Positions 42,320-56,500 of a DNA stretch of 64,000 nucleotides are shown piece after piece. The stretch's first letter is position 1; each line of letters begins with the position of its first letter. A model generated the notes under the pieces. It was not told the origin of the DNA. It searched no databases and saw only the letters and a program-made list of their open reading frames with translations. The DNA comes from Amphibalanus amphitrite. Its lineage: Eukaryota > Arthropoda > Thecostraca > Balanomorpha > Balanidae. The position numbers were made by a program, and so were the translations under genes. The stretch lies in contig NW_024881970.1 of the NCBI RefSeq assembly GCF_019059575.1, positions 1 to 64,000 of the forward strand. Direction: 5' to 3'.

Positions 42320-45206
42320 ATGGGTCAGATACCATCCGAGCCCATCACCCAGAAGGAGACGCACGGACTCGGGTCGGACGCGTACCGGGTCGGCTCCAGC
42401 TGCATGCAGGGATGGCGCGCCACCATGGAGGACGCGCACACACACATACTGTCACTGCCCGGTGACCCGGCGGCGGCGTTTTTCGCCGTATTTGATGGTC
42501 ATGGAGGTGAGCGGAGACTGCCGTTTGGTGTCGGTGCCAATTTAGTCGCTGCGTCGTTTTGTTGAACTTGCTGTCTTGAAATGTTTAGATTACAGAATTC
42601 ATTTTCTTTTGTCGCAATTTAGACCAGGGGTTGCACGTAACTAATTTCGCGATGCGAGGAGTTACCATCATATTTGATATGTGTAGAAAGCAAAATTCGC
42701 ATAATCGAAGCGCTTCATTATGTTTTCGTGCAACACTGTTAGTGATATGATGCGAGCGAATATGTTTCTGCCTCTTGCGTCTTTTGTTGGTCGTATTTTT
42801 CACGGGTCATGTCTTGTTTTTCGCCCTTTATGCCTGTTTCCGAGTTTAAACTCCTCCCAAGCTGTGAGTTGACGCTGGCGGTGTTGACCTGCATATAGTG
42901 ACACCTCTCCCTCCCCTACCCACAGGTGACAAGGTGGCAGAGTTCGCCAGCAGACATCTACACACAGTGTTAGTCGGCCGACCCGAGTACAGCGTCGGCC
43001 GGGTGGCGGAGGCGCTCCAGCAGGCGTGCCTACAGCTCGACAGGATGATGCTGGCGGATGAGACACTGCGGGACGTGCGAGCGGGTACCACGGCCGTATG
43101 CGCCCTGATCAAGGACGGAGTGCTGTATTGTGTGAGTGGAGAGGGTTTGGTGGGTGGTGGAATTGGTTTGGTACGTAATGGGTTGGTGGGAAAGAATGAG
43201 ATGGGACGTGACCGGATTGTGATCTGGGTTAGGCGGTATTATAATCGAAGCTCCGTTGGACTGAAACATTAGAATACTGACGAATTTACGTTCGTGAATT
43301 CTGGTTCGGGTTGTATTGATAAATATTTCATTACCACTTGACGTCCGACGTAGGACCTGAGCAAGACCTAGTAGACAGTGTATGACCTGATCCTTGCCCC
43401 TTCCCGCAGGCCAACGCTGGCGACTCACGTGCCGTGGCTAGTGTGTGTGGCCGCGCCGAGCCGCTCTCCGTTGACCACAAGCCCCAGGACCGGCGCGAAC
43501 AGGAACGGATCACCGCGGCCGGCGGATCGGTGGTGGCCAACCGCGTCAACGGCTACCTGGCTCTGTCCCGCGCGCTGGGCGACTTCACATTCAAACAGAA
43601 CAGCGCAGTGACGGCCGAGCATCAGGTGGTGACAGGTTAGTTCAGTTTTAACAATGGTGGCATTGGCGAGGAGTGGTAGAGAGGATGGCCGAGGGGTAAC
43701 ACATGGTCGACCACAGCCGCAGTGTGGTTACTGGATTGTACAACGCGATATGGAAAGGCTATTTGTGGATAAAGGTAGGTATTAAAGTACTAGGTGTGTC
43801 ATGCTGCCAAACACCGGGCATTATTATTTACATGTCAGAGAGGAGCACACTGGATAAGTTAGCCACAATTGGCTGTATTTGGCGGCTAAGTGTGTCGTTG
43901 GCTCAGCGGCTTAAATATTATTTCAGCAGCACAACCACTGACAGAAGCAAAAGTCCAATAATATTTAAATGTTTTTATACATGCGGTCATTCAGTCGACC
44001 GCCCAGTGATGCGGTATTTAGCCGATGGTAATGCTTCTGCCATATTTAGTGGGCAGTCCAGAGACCACAACACTCTAAGCTTCTCTAGGGAAAGGCCATT
44101 GACTGGACTCTATAAGGCGCCCGAACTTGAGCTTTTTATTGCCAACAGTGATCTATTCCTATCCATCGTATGACTCTGACATGAGTCCGCGACTCCGCAT
44201 TGCCTGTTAGTGTAATATCTGACTGTCTGTCTGGCTGTCCGTCTTTGGGTGTTGTGTGTTCATCATGACTGACTGCTCATTCATGTGGCCATGTCTATTG
44301 CTCTGCCGACAGCGTTCCCGGACGTGGAGACTCGCCAGATCACTGCCGACTGGGAGTTTGTGGTGCTCGCCTGTGATGGCATCTGGGACGTCATGTCCAA
44401 CCAGGTGGGTTAGTAAGGACAGCATGTCCAAACTGGGTCAGGATGGGACAGCATGTTTAATTTCATGTGACGGATCATGTCACCCAGGTAATTCGCTTTT
44501 CCATCCTATGCTAGAGGTCCGATGGCGTGAGTGCAGTTACACAGAGTAGGTCTTCCGTCGGAACATGGTCTAGCTCGTATCAAGGACGAAATTTCCTGAG
44601 TCATGCGCGTTGCTAGTCCACTCCAGTCACTTCGCCACCTTTGTCATATCCAGCATCGTGAACTATTAATGACGTCAAGCGGAACGTCATATCCAACCAG
44701 GCAAGTCTCCTCAGTCGTCCTGCTTCCGTAGTTCTCTGCCTGCCAAATGTATCGCTATTACGGCTTTGCAGCGTAGTTGTCCGCGGCGTCCAGTTCTCCC
44801 CGTGCTTCGACTGACCCTCCTTCGCTCCTCTTGCCAGGAAGTAGTCGCCTTCGTCCGCTCGCGGATCGGTCGCGGCCTGCCGCCGGAGACCATCTGCGAG
44901 GAGCTGCTCTCTCACTGCCTGGCGTCTGACTTCATGTTCACGGGTGTCGGCTGCGACAACATGACCGTGGTTCTGGTGTGTCTGACTCCGACCGGGTCGT
45001 ACGCGGCGCTGGCCGAGCGCTGCTCCCGGCCGCCGCTCGCAGAGTGTGAGGATGGAGACGGAGAGGATGATGAGTACGAGGAGGAAGAGGAGGAGGAGGA
45101 GCGGAACTATGATGATGAAGATGATGCGGAAGAGGACGAGGAAGAAGACGGAGAGGAAGAGGAATACGGACGAGCTGCCGACAAGACGATGGGGGCGCGG
45201 CCATGA
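42320..45206 (+). CDS. PP2C-family Ser/Thr phosphatase (fly CG17746 / worm T23F11.1 type)
   Basis: Metal-dependent PPM phosphatase that removes phosphate from Ser/Thr residues; substrates are not inferable. Five exons, 42320-42506, 42926-43131, 43410-43635, 44313-44404 and 44838-45206, sum to 1080 bases and 359 residues with agreeing phases. Metal-binding and catalytic motifs are complete: [76 protein letters not shown] and [14 protein letters not shown]. The N-terminus MGQIPS fits an N-myristoylation site (Gly2, Ser6). The last 50 or so residues form an extreme Asp/Glu tail (about residues 309-350) not expected in the closest insect relatives as I recall them. An AATAAA at 47051 may end a long 3' UTR. 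Confidence 0.95.
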
Positions 45207-47050
45207 TAGTTGTAAGCCGTTCGGCGGTGGAGCAGACAGCGCTGGCCACTGCCGATCGTCTATAGATGTCGCATCAGTTGGATGTGATGACTGCAAGTGA
45301 GCGCTGAGTGGGTGTCGGCAGCAGATGCGGTCAACCGTCCTTGATGTAGGTCGTAACTGCTGGACACGTTTGACATTCCACTGCGATGTAGGATAATAAT
45401 GCGATGCCATATTTTAAGGTCGTGATAGGGACTCGCCCCCTCTCTTAGTGTGTTCGTACCAAGTACAACAGCTCACACGCTAGCTAATACGTCTTAACCG
45501 TAGGTAAGTGGCATTCTGCCGTTAGGATGTTTCTGATGTTCTGAAAGGTTCCTCGCTGAGACCTTTCTCGTCCTATAAGTGGTGATCCGAACCAACGAAC
45601 TAACCAACCTGATTCGGCTGTGTGCGTAATGTTTCCCATGCTTAGCGCTGTAACGAGTAGTTTGATGGCATCCTTTTAGGTTAAGTGTTAAGTCGACGGC
45701 TGAGTGTTTTTTTTTAAGATTGCTATTTTGAGCCTTTCTGAGATTATTGTTCCGTTGTCTAGTTTTTGACCTACTGTCAAGGTTTTGAAAGGCAACTGAT
45801 ATTCTTGGTCGAACAGCGAACGCTTAGATATTTTATTCCATGTCTTGCTCCAAAAGGGCATCTGTACTCGAATGTTAACCCATGAGTGGTGATCTTTTAT
45901 GGACGACTTTGGCATGGATGTGATAAAAGATGGTGATATTTGTATGGCGCATTTGGCGATTCTCCGCGACATATTTTCTGATTGTCGGATGTTGAAGTTA
46001 TTCCGATATGGCCTGCCTTCATCTGGTAGCGATAAATAACGGTGTGACGCAAATGTGCCTGTTCTGAGTAGATGGTTATACTGCTTAGGCTGTCTGTTGG
46101 GCGGTTTTAGAAGTTAGAACGACTGTGCTGATGGCAGCTGTACGCCCGGTTTTGATGGCATTTATCACGCTGTATTGTCCCTGTGAGCTGTGAGGGGTGT
46201 GTGGTGTTAACAACGGATGTTCGGTCTGACGCTAGACGATTAGAAATTGCTACTGGTGAGGGATGTGCTTGGGAGCGGATGAATGTGGCATCACGACCGG
46301 ATTCGTGTGCAGCGTGCGCTCGTCTTAGGTCCTGCTTTGAGAGGAAGTTAAGCTGAAATGTAATTAGGCGATCATCTGCCGGGGTAGGGGAAGTACCCGT
46401 AGATTTAGAAATGAGGGACACGCCCGGGCTTTCTGCGTCTATCGAAGGGTCTTAGTAAGGACATCATGTGCTTGTTTGCGAGAGCAAATGAACAATTCTT
46501 GTGGTGTGTTCTACCTAAAGCACTGACATAATCCATCGCCGAGGAGGGTGACAGTTTCCGTACTGTAGTATTCCGCGTCTGGCCGTGTGCGTTGGATACC
46601 GCAATAGGTACGGACTACGGAACCGTGTGTAGCGTCAGCTGTTAGAGATGGAGATGGTGATTTCAATCCTACTTACCGCCGAGTGCAGACCTGTAAGTGT
46701 TCTGGCGACCGTCCCGGCGCGCTGACTGCTCTGTGATAATTGCCCCATCTGCCGGCCGACCGTATACGCGTGGAATCTATGTGACTGTCCCGTTCTGGGG
46801 TCTCGTGTACTGTACTGCTCTGTGCCGCTCGTGGACCCCGATTGCCCTATTTCCGGCTAAGGTGGCGTGATGATACTCTGTTCCGCCTTCGCTAACGTCT
46901 GATGCTGCAGCCCATGTCACATTCCCCGGTCTCCCTCCCTGCCTCCGTCCCTGCCTCTCTCCACTCCCCCCTTCACAGTGGTCCCGATGGGAGCCTGAGG
47001 CTATTTGTCCCCCGTGTGATATGCTCGCTCATCGGAGGCAAAATCGCAAT
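45207..47050 (+). other. Probable long 3' UTR of the PP2C gene
   Basis: No coding exon is recognisable and no AATAAA occurs before 47051, so the transcript may run through this 1.8 kb. The Inscuteable gene approaches from the other side. Confidence 0.4.
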
Positions 47051-47056
47051 AATAAA
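47051..47056 (+). terminator. Candidate poly(A) signal of the PP2C gene
   Basis: First AATAAA on the coding strand after the PP2C stop, 1.85 kb downstream. It lies about 210 bases from the Inscuteable signal, as expected for tail-to-tail genes. Confidence 0.45.
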
Positions 47057-47264
47057 GTTTCCTATTGATATTTGTCTTTCATTTTTCACTGCATTATTTG
47101 CGTTCTAGTCAACATTGATCAATTGCGTATGGTGTAGCTAGAGCTCCATCTGTTACATTATAGACCTGCATGCTCAGCATAGCGCGTGCTGCAAGTGACT
47201 CCTGTTTTATTCGTTGGTATCTCATCTCCCAAACAAAGGTATGATAATCAACGACTGACTAGGC

Positions 47265-47270
47265 TTTATT
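47265..47270 (-). terminator. Inscuteable poly(A) signal
   Basis: AATAAA on the minus strand, 281 bases beyond the Inscuteable stop codon. Confidence 0.55.
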
Positions 47271-47550
47271 TGTGATACGCAAACGGTCCAAGCGGGACGA
47301 CGAACACCGTACAGTGGGCACGTGTATAGTACAAAGGCGGGCCTCTCCATCGGCCGACATGGAAGACTAGATGGGCTAGGTAGTTGCAGACGAGCCACAC
47401 ACACTGTGGCCTCCTTCGCCAGCGTACAGACGGACGGACGAACGGACGGGTACTTGTGCGGTCCGCGCGCCGGTCGGGTCTCGCAGGGGCGCCGCTGCGT
47501 CGTGGGGCTCTCCGAGGCGAGCGGAGAGCTCGAGCAGCCCTGACGCCCGT

Positions 47551-50500
47551 TCACACGTAGCTCTCCTGCTTGGAAGAGCAGAGAAGGAACGTCTCGAGAA
47601 GTCGAGGCTCCACAAGGTCCAGACCGTTGCCGTCCTTGAAGACGTCGTTGCCACATGCAGATGCCATTTTCCTCAGAGTGGCCTGTCAAACAAAAGAAAA
47701 GTAGGTTAGTTTAGTGTGGTGGTGATTTGCTTGGATCAGGGCAATACCAGCGGGAACTAGAAACCAAAAACAATTAGCATGATGAAAACTTTGTCTCCGG
47801 TGTCGCTCAGCATACTATCCTAAAATGGTGCCTGCCTTTCTGTGATCTGTCTGTCTGTCTTCTTTTATTCCCTTCTGTCTGAGACTGTCGGCCGCTGTGT
47901 CTGTCTGGAAGACAGTCTGTCTATGTCTGATGGACCGGTCTCCACTCCCGTCGTGGCGTGCGAGGGGCGACGTCTGCCTCCGCTCCGATAACTAACCACA
48001 AGAGGCTTACTGGGGTCTGAGCGGCGACTGAGACTGACCGGGGGCGTTACACCTGGAGCGGCCAGTGAGACCGGCTGGTGGTGCTACACCTGGTCTCTGA
48101 CTCAGCACCAGCACTAACCCCCCAGTATGTCACCGACCCCGTGCATAGCTCGGTCTAGACAGACGCTCCACTATTGTCTTCGTCCTGTATGGCCTTGTGT
48201 GTGCATGTTTGCTCATCTGTCTGCCTGCAAGACTGCATCGCTGCTTTTGGAATGCTTGCCTACTTATCTGCCTGGCCGTATGCATGGGAACATGTCGATA
48301 CCAATTTAACTATGAATGCCTGTCCATTTGTGTATTACTTACCAGGCAGGCGACGAGCACGCCGTCCGAGTGGTTCCTCTCTGCTCCGTCTCGGCAGAGC
48401 TGCACCAGTCGCTTCAGACCGCCGGACTCCGCCACCTCCAGGGCCACGGAGCGGCGCACGCACAGACGGGACAGCGCGATGGCCGCCTTCTGCTGCACGC
48501 GCTCGGCGGCCTGGACGGCAGGCTCTGCCATCTGACCACCGGCCGGCCGCTCCTCCAGGAACGAGAGCAGGGCGGACAGACCTCCGCTGCGGAGGACCTC
48601 CTCGTGGCACTCGGTGACAGACGCCATGTTGGCGAGAATGGTGGCCACCTGAGAAACAGAGAGACGTGATCGGTGAGTGCGAGAAAAGCTTTGAGCAGAC
48701 ACTACATTTACACAGGTATACATTCCAGCGATTCATAGCTATGCCGTTACTATCGAGTATCGACGTCATGACTCGCAAAGCTGGATGTTGTTCTAAATTG
48801 GTGGGCGTCGGAGCGTGCCGAATTGGGTCATGTGCGTTTGTTTCGCGGAAAAATGCCCGATATTCGCCATCACTTGGATGTTTTCTGCGCCCACCAGCCC
48901 TAGTTGACACGTGTGTATCTCCGTTTTCAGAGAGCCACCTAGCGTCTGACGCAAACTGCGAGCGTCACATCCTCGAGACGTGACGTCACGCCCTGGGTTT
49001 CGCGTGCAGGTCTCGCGTGAGGGCGCGAGGCAAAAGTGGGCCGGATAATTTCGGCAGTCGGCCACTCGCTGGAATTGGCAGCGCCAGGTGAGCGCCACAC
49101 TGGATCCGAGTGTGTGGGAACGGAACGCCGCCGGACCCGGCGCGCTGCGGTCAGGGCAGCCGCACGGAGCTCGCGGTGGAGCGTGCCCCCGCATATTTAC
49201 AGTGGGGCTGACTTTTAGTGCGGGATATCGGACACCGTCCACTGGCGGGGCGGGGTGGGGTGACGCGACCCGGTCAAGTTAGGTGTGACGATTTGGCCTG
49301 TATTCTCCCTCTCTCGCTCTCCTCCCCATTCCAAGAGTCGAGCCCCGCCCTTCTTCGCCCTCGCCCAGCGCTTACCTGGTCTTTGAGGAAGAGTGAGCAG
49401 GTGTCTGCGTTGCGCGTGGCCTGGACCAGCACCTTGGCTGCGCCGTTATGCAGCAGCAGGCGGACAGCTCCGATGTTGAGGAATGTCAGGTTGGCCAGCG
49501 CTGCTGAGGCCAGCAGGAGGGTCTCCACAGAGTCGGTGGTGGCCGCCAGACCTGTGGGACCGAGCGGGGGTCGGTTAGCCGGACTGTTCACACGGTCCTA
49601 AACGGGCAGCGCGTGACATCACGGCGGAATTAATGAGTGATGAAAAATGAAATAATGAATGGCGGCTAGAAGTTAATTAACGGCAGCAGGAAGTCTGGCG
49701 TGGTTGTTATGATTCAGACGCCCAAATGTGTCGTCCTCAAAATTATTGTTATTCTGGTGTGCCGCCGATGCCAGTGTTTTCGGACGCGGGGTTTTCCGCC
49801 TTGGTAGTTGACAGTTGACACTTACCGATAAGTTCCCTGATGATGTCCTCGACATGGTCGCTGATGCCTCGCACGTGGTGGATGCTGTCCACCCACGGGG
49901 AGGTGACCTGGGCGATCACTCCGGCGCACTCCGAGCGTTCCTCCTCAGTGGATCTGGCGTCCGTCAGGATGGAGGTGACCACGCGCAGACCGTCCGCCTG
50001 GGGAGGGGACAGGTGGTCAGATACGGCCAGTGGTGACAAAACACACAGACAGAGCGTCAGACACAGGCACGGGTACACAGGAAGTCGAGCCTCGACCGGC
50101 AGTCCGCGGGTCAGCCGCTGACCCGACCGACCGGTCGCCCGGCCGATCGGCTTGCATGCGGCGATGATATAAGCGTTTACGGCCTGGCTCCGTTCAACGG
50201 CCCACGACCGGAGCTCGTTTTGAGGCGGGCCGAGCTCATCTGCCTGCACCCGGCCGGCCCGACCCCCGTTCAGCGGGTCGGGTGAACGGGACTCAGTACT
50301 CCACTCTGGAGCTATGATAGTGACTACAGCTCTCGCACTCGTGCTAAGGACAGAATGCAATCGGAACTTGAAGTTGGAAACCATCGGCTAAAACCAAGGC
50401 CTATGGGTCAACCCAGCAGTCAACCGAACTGATCAACTTGTCAGTCGATTCGGTGACAGCTCAACATTGCACCGCCAGGAGATCGTTTCCCTACACTAGC

Positions 50501-53500
50501 TAGACCAACGTCGGTCTGCACTGATTCCCATCTGCAAGTCCCGGGTGTCCGGCTGCCGTTATCTCCACTAATGGCATCCTGCAGGAGCAGGGGTCGACAG
50601 CCGGCCGCGACCGGGCCGGGCCACGCGCCGTTTCGGGGAGACGGCGACTGGCACGGTACGACAGAGCACGCGGAGTTCCGTCCAGTCTAGACATTGCTGA
50701 GCGGCATTGCTGAGACGCTTACTGAGCACGCGCACTCCGGCTGCGGTCCGCGCCGAGGCGTCTCGCTCTCACACGGCTCACCGTTTCTCACCAACACCTG
50801 ATCCAGGGGCGGCCGTGACGTGGGCCGTCAAAAATAAGCCTAACGGTGAGCGGGATCACCGACAGGCGCAAGATTTACGAGCCTCATCTGACCTTCGTGG
50901 CGGACGCCGGATAAATATTCAAGTTTGGCATTTACCCAAGAACGTAAGGGGCTCGTAAAAACCGTCCGCTTATCGTCGCCGTGTCTTTCGCCATTGTCTC
51001 GGCGATATCGGTGCTTTGATGAGTGCAGGCCGGTCTGTGGAATTGGTCACGATGGAGGCTCTCTCTCCGTCCCACCGGCCTTGTCCTTCCACGGCCGGTG
51101 ACGACCTTCAGAGTCTGGTCGGGCCGGCCGCAGCGCCGGCGGGCCGTGTTTTTACTCGGTGACCGCGACCGCCGAGAAATGGCCACTTTTGCGTCACGCC
51201 TCGGCGGACTTTTGTCACGTCCCACGTCTGCCCATTTTTCCCAGAGGAAGGCCGATCTTTCGGCGACATTGGTACGGTGAGAATGTCATCAGCCGGCCGG
51301 ATCGGGCTGCTATCGGCTAGTTCAGATGATGACGTCAGGGAAGGTATGTGGATTGGAATCGATTCTGACCATCACCTGGCTCACGACTACACTGCAATCT
51401 GTCTGCCTGGCGCCTGCAATTGGCCAGCCGGACGTAATTCGGTCCGCAGAGGTGAGCGATCACACGCACTCTATTCCGAGTCTGTCTGCGGCAGGGCGGA
51501 TCCCTCTGCACACGCACGTCGCACACCGGTGTTTCTAGGCAGTACCGCGCCGGCACGCGCCCTAACGGGCCACCGCAGCCTTTCCCGGCCACTAGCGTGC
51601 TGGAGCAGCTCGACCAGCCGGATCTGGCAGTTTATCTGCACAATGCTGGGTCAGGGTCACTGATATGCGCATCTGAACTTCCAACCCAGCTGCAGCGCTG
51701 CCCGCAGCGTTTCCTCCGTATCTGTTTGGCACGGAATCTCGCCGCCGCCTGTCTGGCTTTCAGATGGCCTCCGACAGGCTGTCAGTCATGGGACGGGGTC
51801 TACCGCACCCTGCGGGAGCCACCTGACTCCTTGTCGCCCGTTCAAAGATCACGACTGGACGGGGCCCGTCTGGAGCCGTGGCTCACCCATAGCTCGCCTC
51901 AGAACCTCCACTGACACCGCCGCTGCCAGGATCTGCGACATCAGCCGCGCCTGGCCGGCGATAAGCACGTGCTTAGTGTGATGCCTCGGTGCCGCCGGTC
52001 GTCCGGGAATCCGTTTGTCAAGTCCCGGTATCGCGACAGGCTCTGAATAAGGAGTGGGCTGAGCGGCCGGCTCCGGCCGGCTGTGGCAGCCGACACGACG
52101 GCGCTATCACAGAGATGGGCTCATCACCACCGGATACGGCAGATCCACAGCGCCCGACTGGTGGAACTCACCTGCTCGAAGGCCTTGATTCCTTGGGAGA
52201 CGCAGCAGAGGGTGGCCAGCGCGCGCAGAGCCTGCGGCCGCACCTGGCGCCGTCTGCCGGCGGCCAGCGACACGAGCCGGGCGGCGGCGCCCTGGCCGGC
52301 CAGGATCCGACACAGACGTCCGCCGTCCAGGCCGACAGAGGTGAGAGAGCGCAGGCCGAGCTTCAGACAGAGCACGTCCCGCTCCGGCGACAGGGAGCTG
52401 AGCAGCACCTGTGGACAAAGAGGCGGGGTCAGAAAACGTGAACACATTTATGCTTTACAGCGTTGGCCTTTAGAGCAAGAGGCAACAGGAAAGTGAGATT
52501 GACGAAGAGACGTGTGCTCATGTGGCAATCGAACATTCCTAGAGAACTATTAAGATTCATGACTCTTGCTCCCCGGGAAAAATCACTTTCATTGACTGCC
52601 AGGCGCCAGCTACATTGACCGCCATCCGCCCGCTCCCCGCTATTGACCGGCCCTGCAGAGCTCTCGTGAGCTGGGCGGTCACTCCTGCCTGCCCGCAGCC
52701 GGCGAGCAAACACCGCTGAGCACGGCGCGGACGGCCAGCTGCCGGCGGCAGCCAGTTTTTCGCCCATGCAAGAGACGGAACGATCGAACAATGGCCCTTT
52801 TTGCGGCCGGGCGGTGCTGCGGTGGCGGGCTGTGGGCGCTATTGCCGCGGCCGGGGAAACACGACGCTGATGTCAGCGGGAAGGTTCGATTCGATTGAGG
52901 GCGGTCAGCCGGACATGTGTCCATTACTGATTGACCAGTCTCGGTCTGGGGACATGGGTTGATGACCGTTGCATGGACTACAACGGTGTCGGTAACTATC
53001 AGGCCCCTGGCCGTTTTCTCCTTGATCTTACCTTGACCTCCTCGCCGAGGATCAGGTCCACCAGGTGGTTGAAGGCCTGCGCCAGCGAGGTCAGCACCTC
53101 CACCAGGTCGTCGACCTTGAACGTGCGGTTCATCTGGCCGCACGACTTGACGTACTCGAGCATCTTCTCCATGAGGGAGCGCAGCTTGTCCAGGTTGTGC
53201 ACGTGAGATGACTGCCCGTCCGGATGCGAGAGCTCGTATTCACGCACAAAGTTTTGAATACGCTCCGTGACTGTCTGAGCGATACGGGGCACCTCCCGCA
53301 CGTCCAGGTCTTCCATCCGCCTGTTTGAAGGAGATAAAAGCAGTGTTATCGGTTTGACAAATGCGACGAAGACATGTGCTGATCGGTGGCATACGTAAAA
53401 ACGCACGTCGCACACTGCTAGAGCGCTCGGCGACATCGCCAACCAGCACGAATTGGGGAATGACTTATGTGTCCCCGAGTTGTACCTATCCAGCCAGGTG

Positions 53501-56500
53501 ATTCAGAAATATGTTTCATAATGTATGTTCCGCACATTGAAATTGACATGCAGCGGGCAGGCCGGCCGGTGTTCCCGACCATATAGGACCTCGCGCCGTT
53601 TTCCATTCCCGGTACTGGGCACTTTTCGACTGCGTCTTCCACGGCACCGTTTACAGTCGCATGCAAATGGACCGGCGGCGCCGATGTTGCCCGTGTCGGC
53701 GGACATCGGGACGGTAACTCACGTGAACAGCGAGGCGAACTCCCGGCTGACGGTCTTGGCCCGGACCTGGATGTCGCGGATGTTGGTGCGCGCGTTACGA
53801 GCGGCCAGCGCCAGTAGGTGAGACATGTCCGAGATGACCGACTTGCTCTGCAGCGTGTTCATACACTCGACGTCCACCTCCCAGCAGGTCTGGTGCAGCC
53901 AGTGGCGAACTGACGGTGACCTGGGAACGACAGGGGTCAGACGAGGTCAGACGAGGTCACTCACTAGGTCAGACGGGGTCAGAGGGTGGGTAGGTGCAGT
54001 GGTGACCGAACTCCGCCATTACCTGCCGTGTCACCGCCCTCCGCCCGCTCCAGCTGGGAATCCCGCCGCTCCGGCTCAATGGTGACTGTCTGCCCGTCCG
54101 TCTCTGTGTGTGTGTGGGTCTGTTTGCTGTGCAAACTGCCCAGGCGGGCGGGCGCGGCTGCTGAGTCGCGACCCACAACGGCACGAGACCGGCGGTACGA
54201 CCGCCACAGCCTGCCGGATGGCGACCGTTTCCTGCTATTGGCCTCTGACATGGCGAGCAAATCGTGCACCTATAAAAACAACAAATCTACCAGGAAAGAA
54301 ACAAGCAACAAAAGCCCGTGCTCGACTGTGGACAAGTTTGCCTGGAACGAGTGGCTGGTACTGATGGTACGATTGGCTGCACTGTTCGGTCTATGGCTAT
54401 GTCTAAATCGCTGACTGGGACGGCACGGTTTATCCAGGTGGTGCCGCGCTACCCAGCGAGTCCGGCTTAGGCATGGCCTGATTGAAATCAGAGCCAAGAT
54501 CGGCACACGGCTCCTCTTCGCATCGTGACAGGTTGTTATCTTAGAGTAGATAGAGTCCAGCGCTCTTTCCCTGTTTTCCATGCGCTAAGACATACTTTCC
54601 TTGACATTTTTTGTCATACCGAGGTGCTAATCTCTCTGTAGGATACCTATTTGCAAATCCGACGAGTATTTCCTTTTGAACGAGTTACCAGAAAAAGTGT
54701 CGCCCGGCGAGATAGCCGAGAAGGACGTCGGCCGGTCGGGGGAGGGGGACGGGGTGTCGCGGCCGGCTCGGCCCGGCTCGGGACCGGCCGGCCGGCACGC
54801 TCTCGGTGGAACCAGTCGGGTCGGGTCGGTGGATCACGTCAGCGCCGCCGCCGCTGGCGACAAGGCCACTCACGGCGACCGACCGGCCGGGCCCAGCGGG
54901 TGGCGGCCTGACGGGTCCCCTCGGCGGTCCTCTGTGGGTGGCGGCGGCGGTCCCTGCCGATAACCCGCCACTGGGAGACCCCTCTCCACACACCGTCCCG
55001 GCCGGCCGCAGCAGCACAGGTGCTCGCGTGCGCGGCTGCACAGCGCCGCGTATTGGACCAGCCTGATTCGGCCAATGCTGGCCGCCCTGCAGCGCGGATT
55101 GAGCCAATACTCTCTGTTCTCACGGCGGCGGCAGCGGCTGTATCCGGGACTCTGAGCCGTGCCGCAGCTCACGGCCCTGTGCTCGGAACATATCGCGGCC
55201 TGCCGGGGCGCTGGGGCCGCCGGGCCGTCTGGTGCCGGCCCGCGCCGCCTCACACCGCGCGGAGGCTGCCGGCCGGCCTGGCGATTATCCGCCAGGAGGA
55301 TGTGTTGGTCGGAAGGCTCTGTTGTTTATCCCCTTCGGACGTGTGCAGCGCCGCGGCGCCAGGTCCGGCTCGAAGCCCGAGGTGGTGATATCCGGATCAC
55401 AGCCACGTGGCGGGCGTTGTGGGCTCACGGTGGGGGGTCACGGGATGGTTTGTTGAGGACGGCGATGGGCGGTTCTGAGGGGGGATCTGATAGTCATGGT
55501 CGATGGGTTAGTGCTGGGATTAATGTGACTTTAACCACTGATTGGCTCAATATGAGTCGCCGGTCAAGCTAGTAAAAATCGAGTCACCGAGCCACGTGTC
55601 AGGCTAGTTACACTCGGTCGTGTCTTTATCTACCTTTTATTACGGGAGAGACAGAAGCCCTGTCGCCGGCCTTGGCGCCTCTCTCGCGGTGACCGCACGG
55701 TCGTGTCGCCTCTCGCGCTCAGCTGCGGCTCACGGTGGCCGGGGAGGGGCGCGGAGAGGGGCGCGATGGCGCAACGGTGGCACCTGGATCGTCAAAGCTG
55801 ACGCTGCAAAGTGGGCGGTTAAAGCCACCAAACATTGGCTAACGGGCTATTGGTGAACGGCGGCCTGGGACGCCCGCCACAGCCGCTCTATCATTGCATG
55901 TGAGAGGGGTCAAGTGTGGGACGTTCCAGCCCTCAGCGCATTGTGTAATTGATCGTCGCCGATCCATTGAGGGGAGGAGGGAATGTTTTTTATTATGGTT
56001 GAGGTTTGAACCGGCGAGTGGTGTGGTTGGAAATAAGGAGGTGCCGCCGGACCGGACCGAATCGTGACCGGGTAGAGGCGCCGGTGTACTTCCCACATCG
56101 CAGAAAGGTTTTTACTGACCACCCTCAAACAAAAACCGGAGCCGACTAAGTGGCAAATTCTGTTGATTGTTCAGGTCTGGCTAGAGAGCCATTAATCTAC
56201 GCACTCCGACCGTCAAACCGGACCAGGATAGACATACAGTCACACGGGTGAATCGAAACGGGTTCCGTCGGGACTGCTTGCCGAGCTCTCGAGTCCTGGG
56301 GGTGTTGCGGTACTCACCGGACGCTCTCGATCCTGATGGCCGGCTGGTGGTGCTGCCGGTGCGCCTGCTGCTCCCGTGGCAGGCTGCAGAAGCGGCGCGC
56401 CTGCAGGTCGGCTGCTGCGGCCTCCAGGTTCCACACGGAGCGCGGACGGCGGGGCAGGGTGCCGGCGGCCGACTCTCCGGCCGGCAGCAGCTGCGACCAG

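Noticed and set aside
43703..44173. 156-residue frame in PP2C intron 3
   Set aside because: No similarity to any family I know; it lies between two in-phase conserved exons and has no splice support.
44613..45410. 265-residue frame antisense to the last PP2C exon
   Set aside because: It mirrors the acidic tail codons and includes a low-complexity hydrophobic run; the sense strand is a well-conserved phosphatase exon.
53418..54580. Short frames in Inscuteable intron 1
   Set aside because: They are broken by stops and have no family match; the flanking exons join in phase without them.
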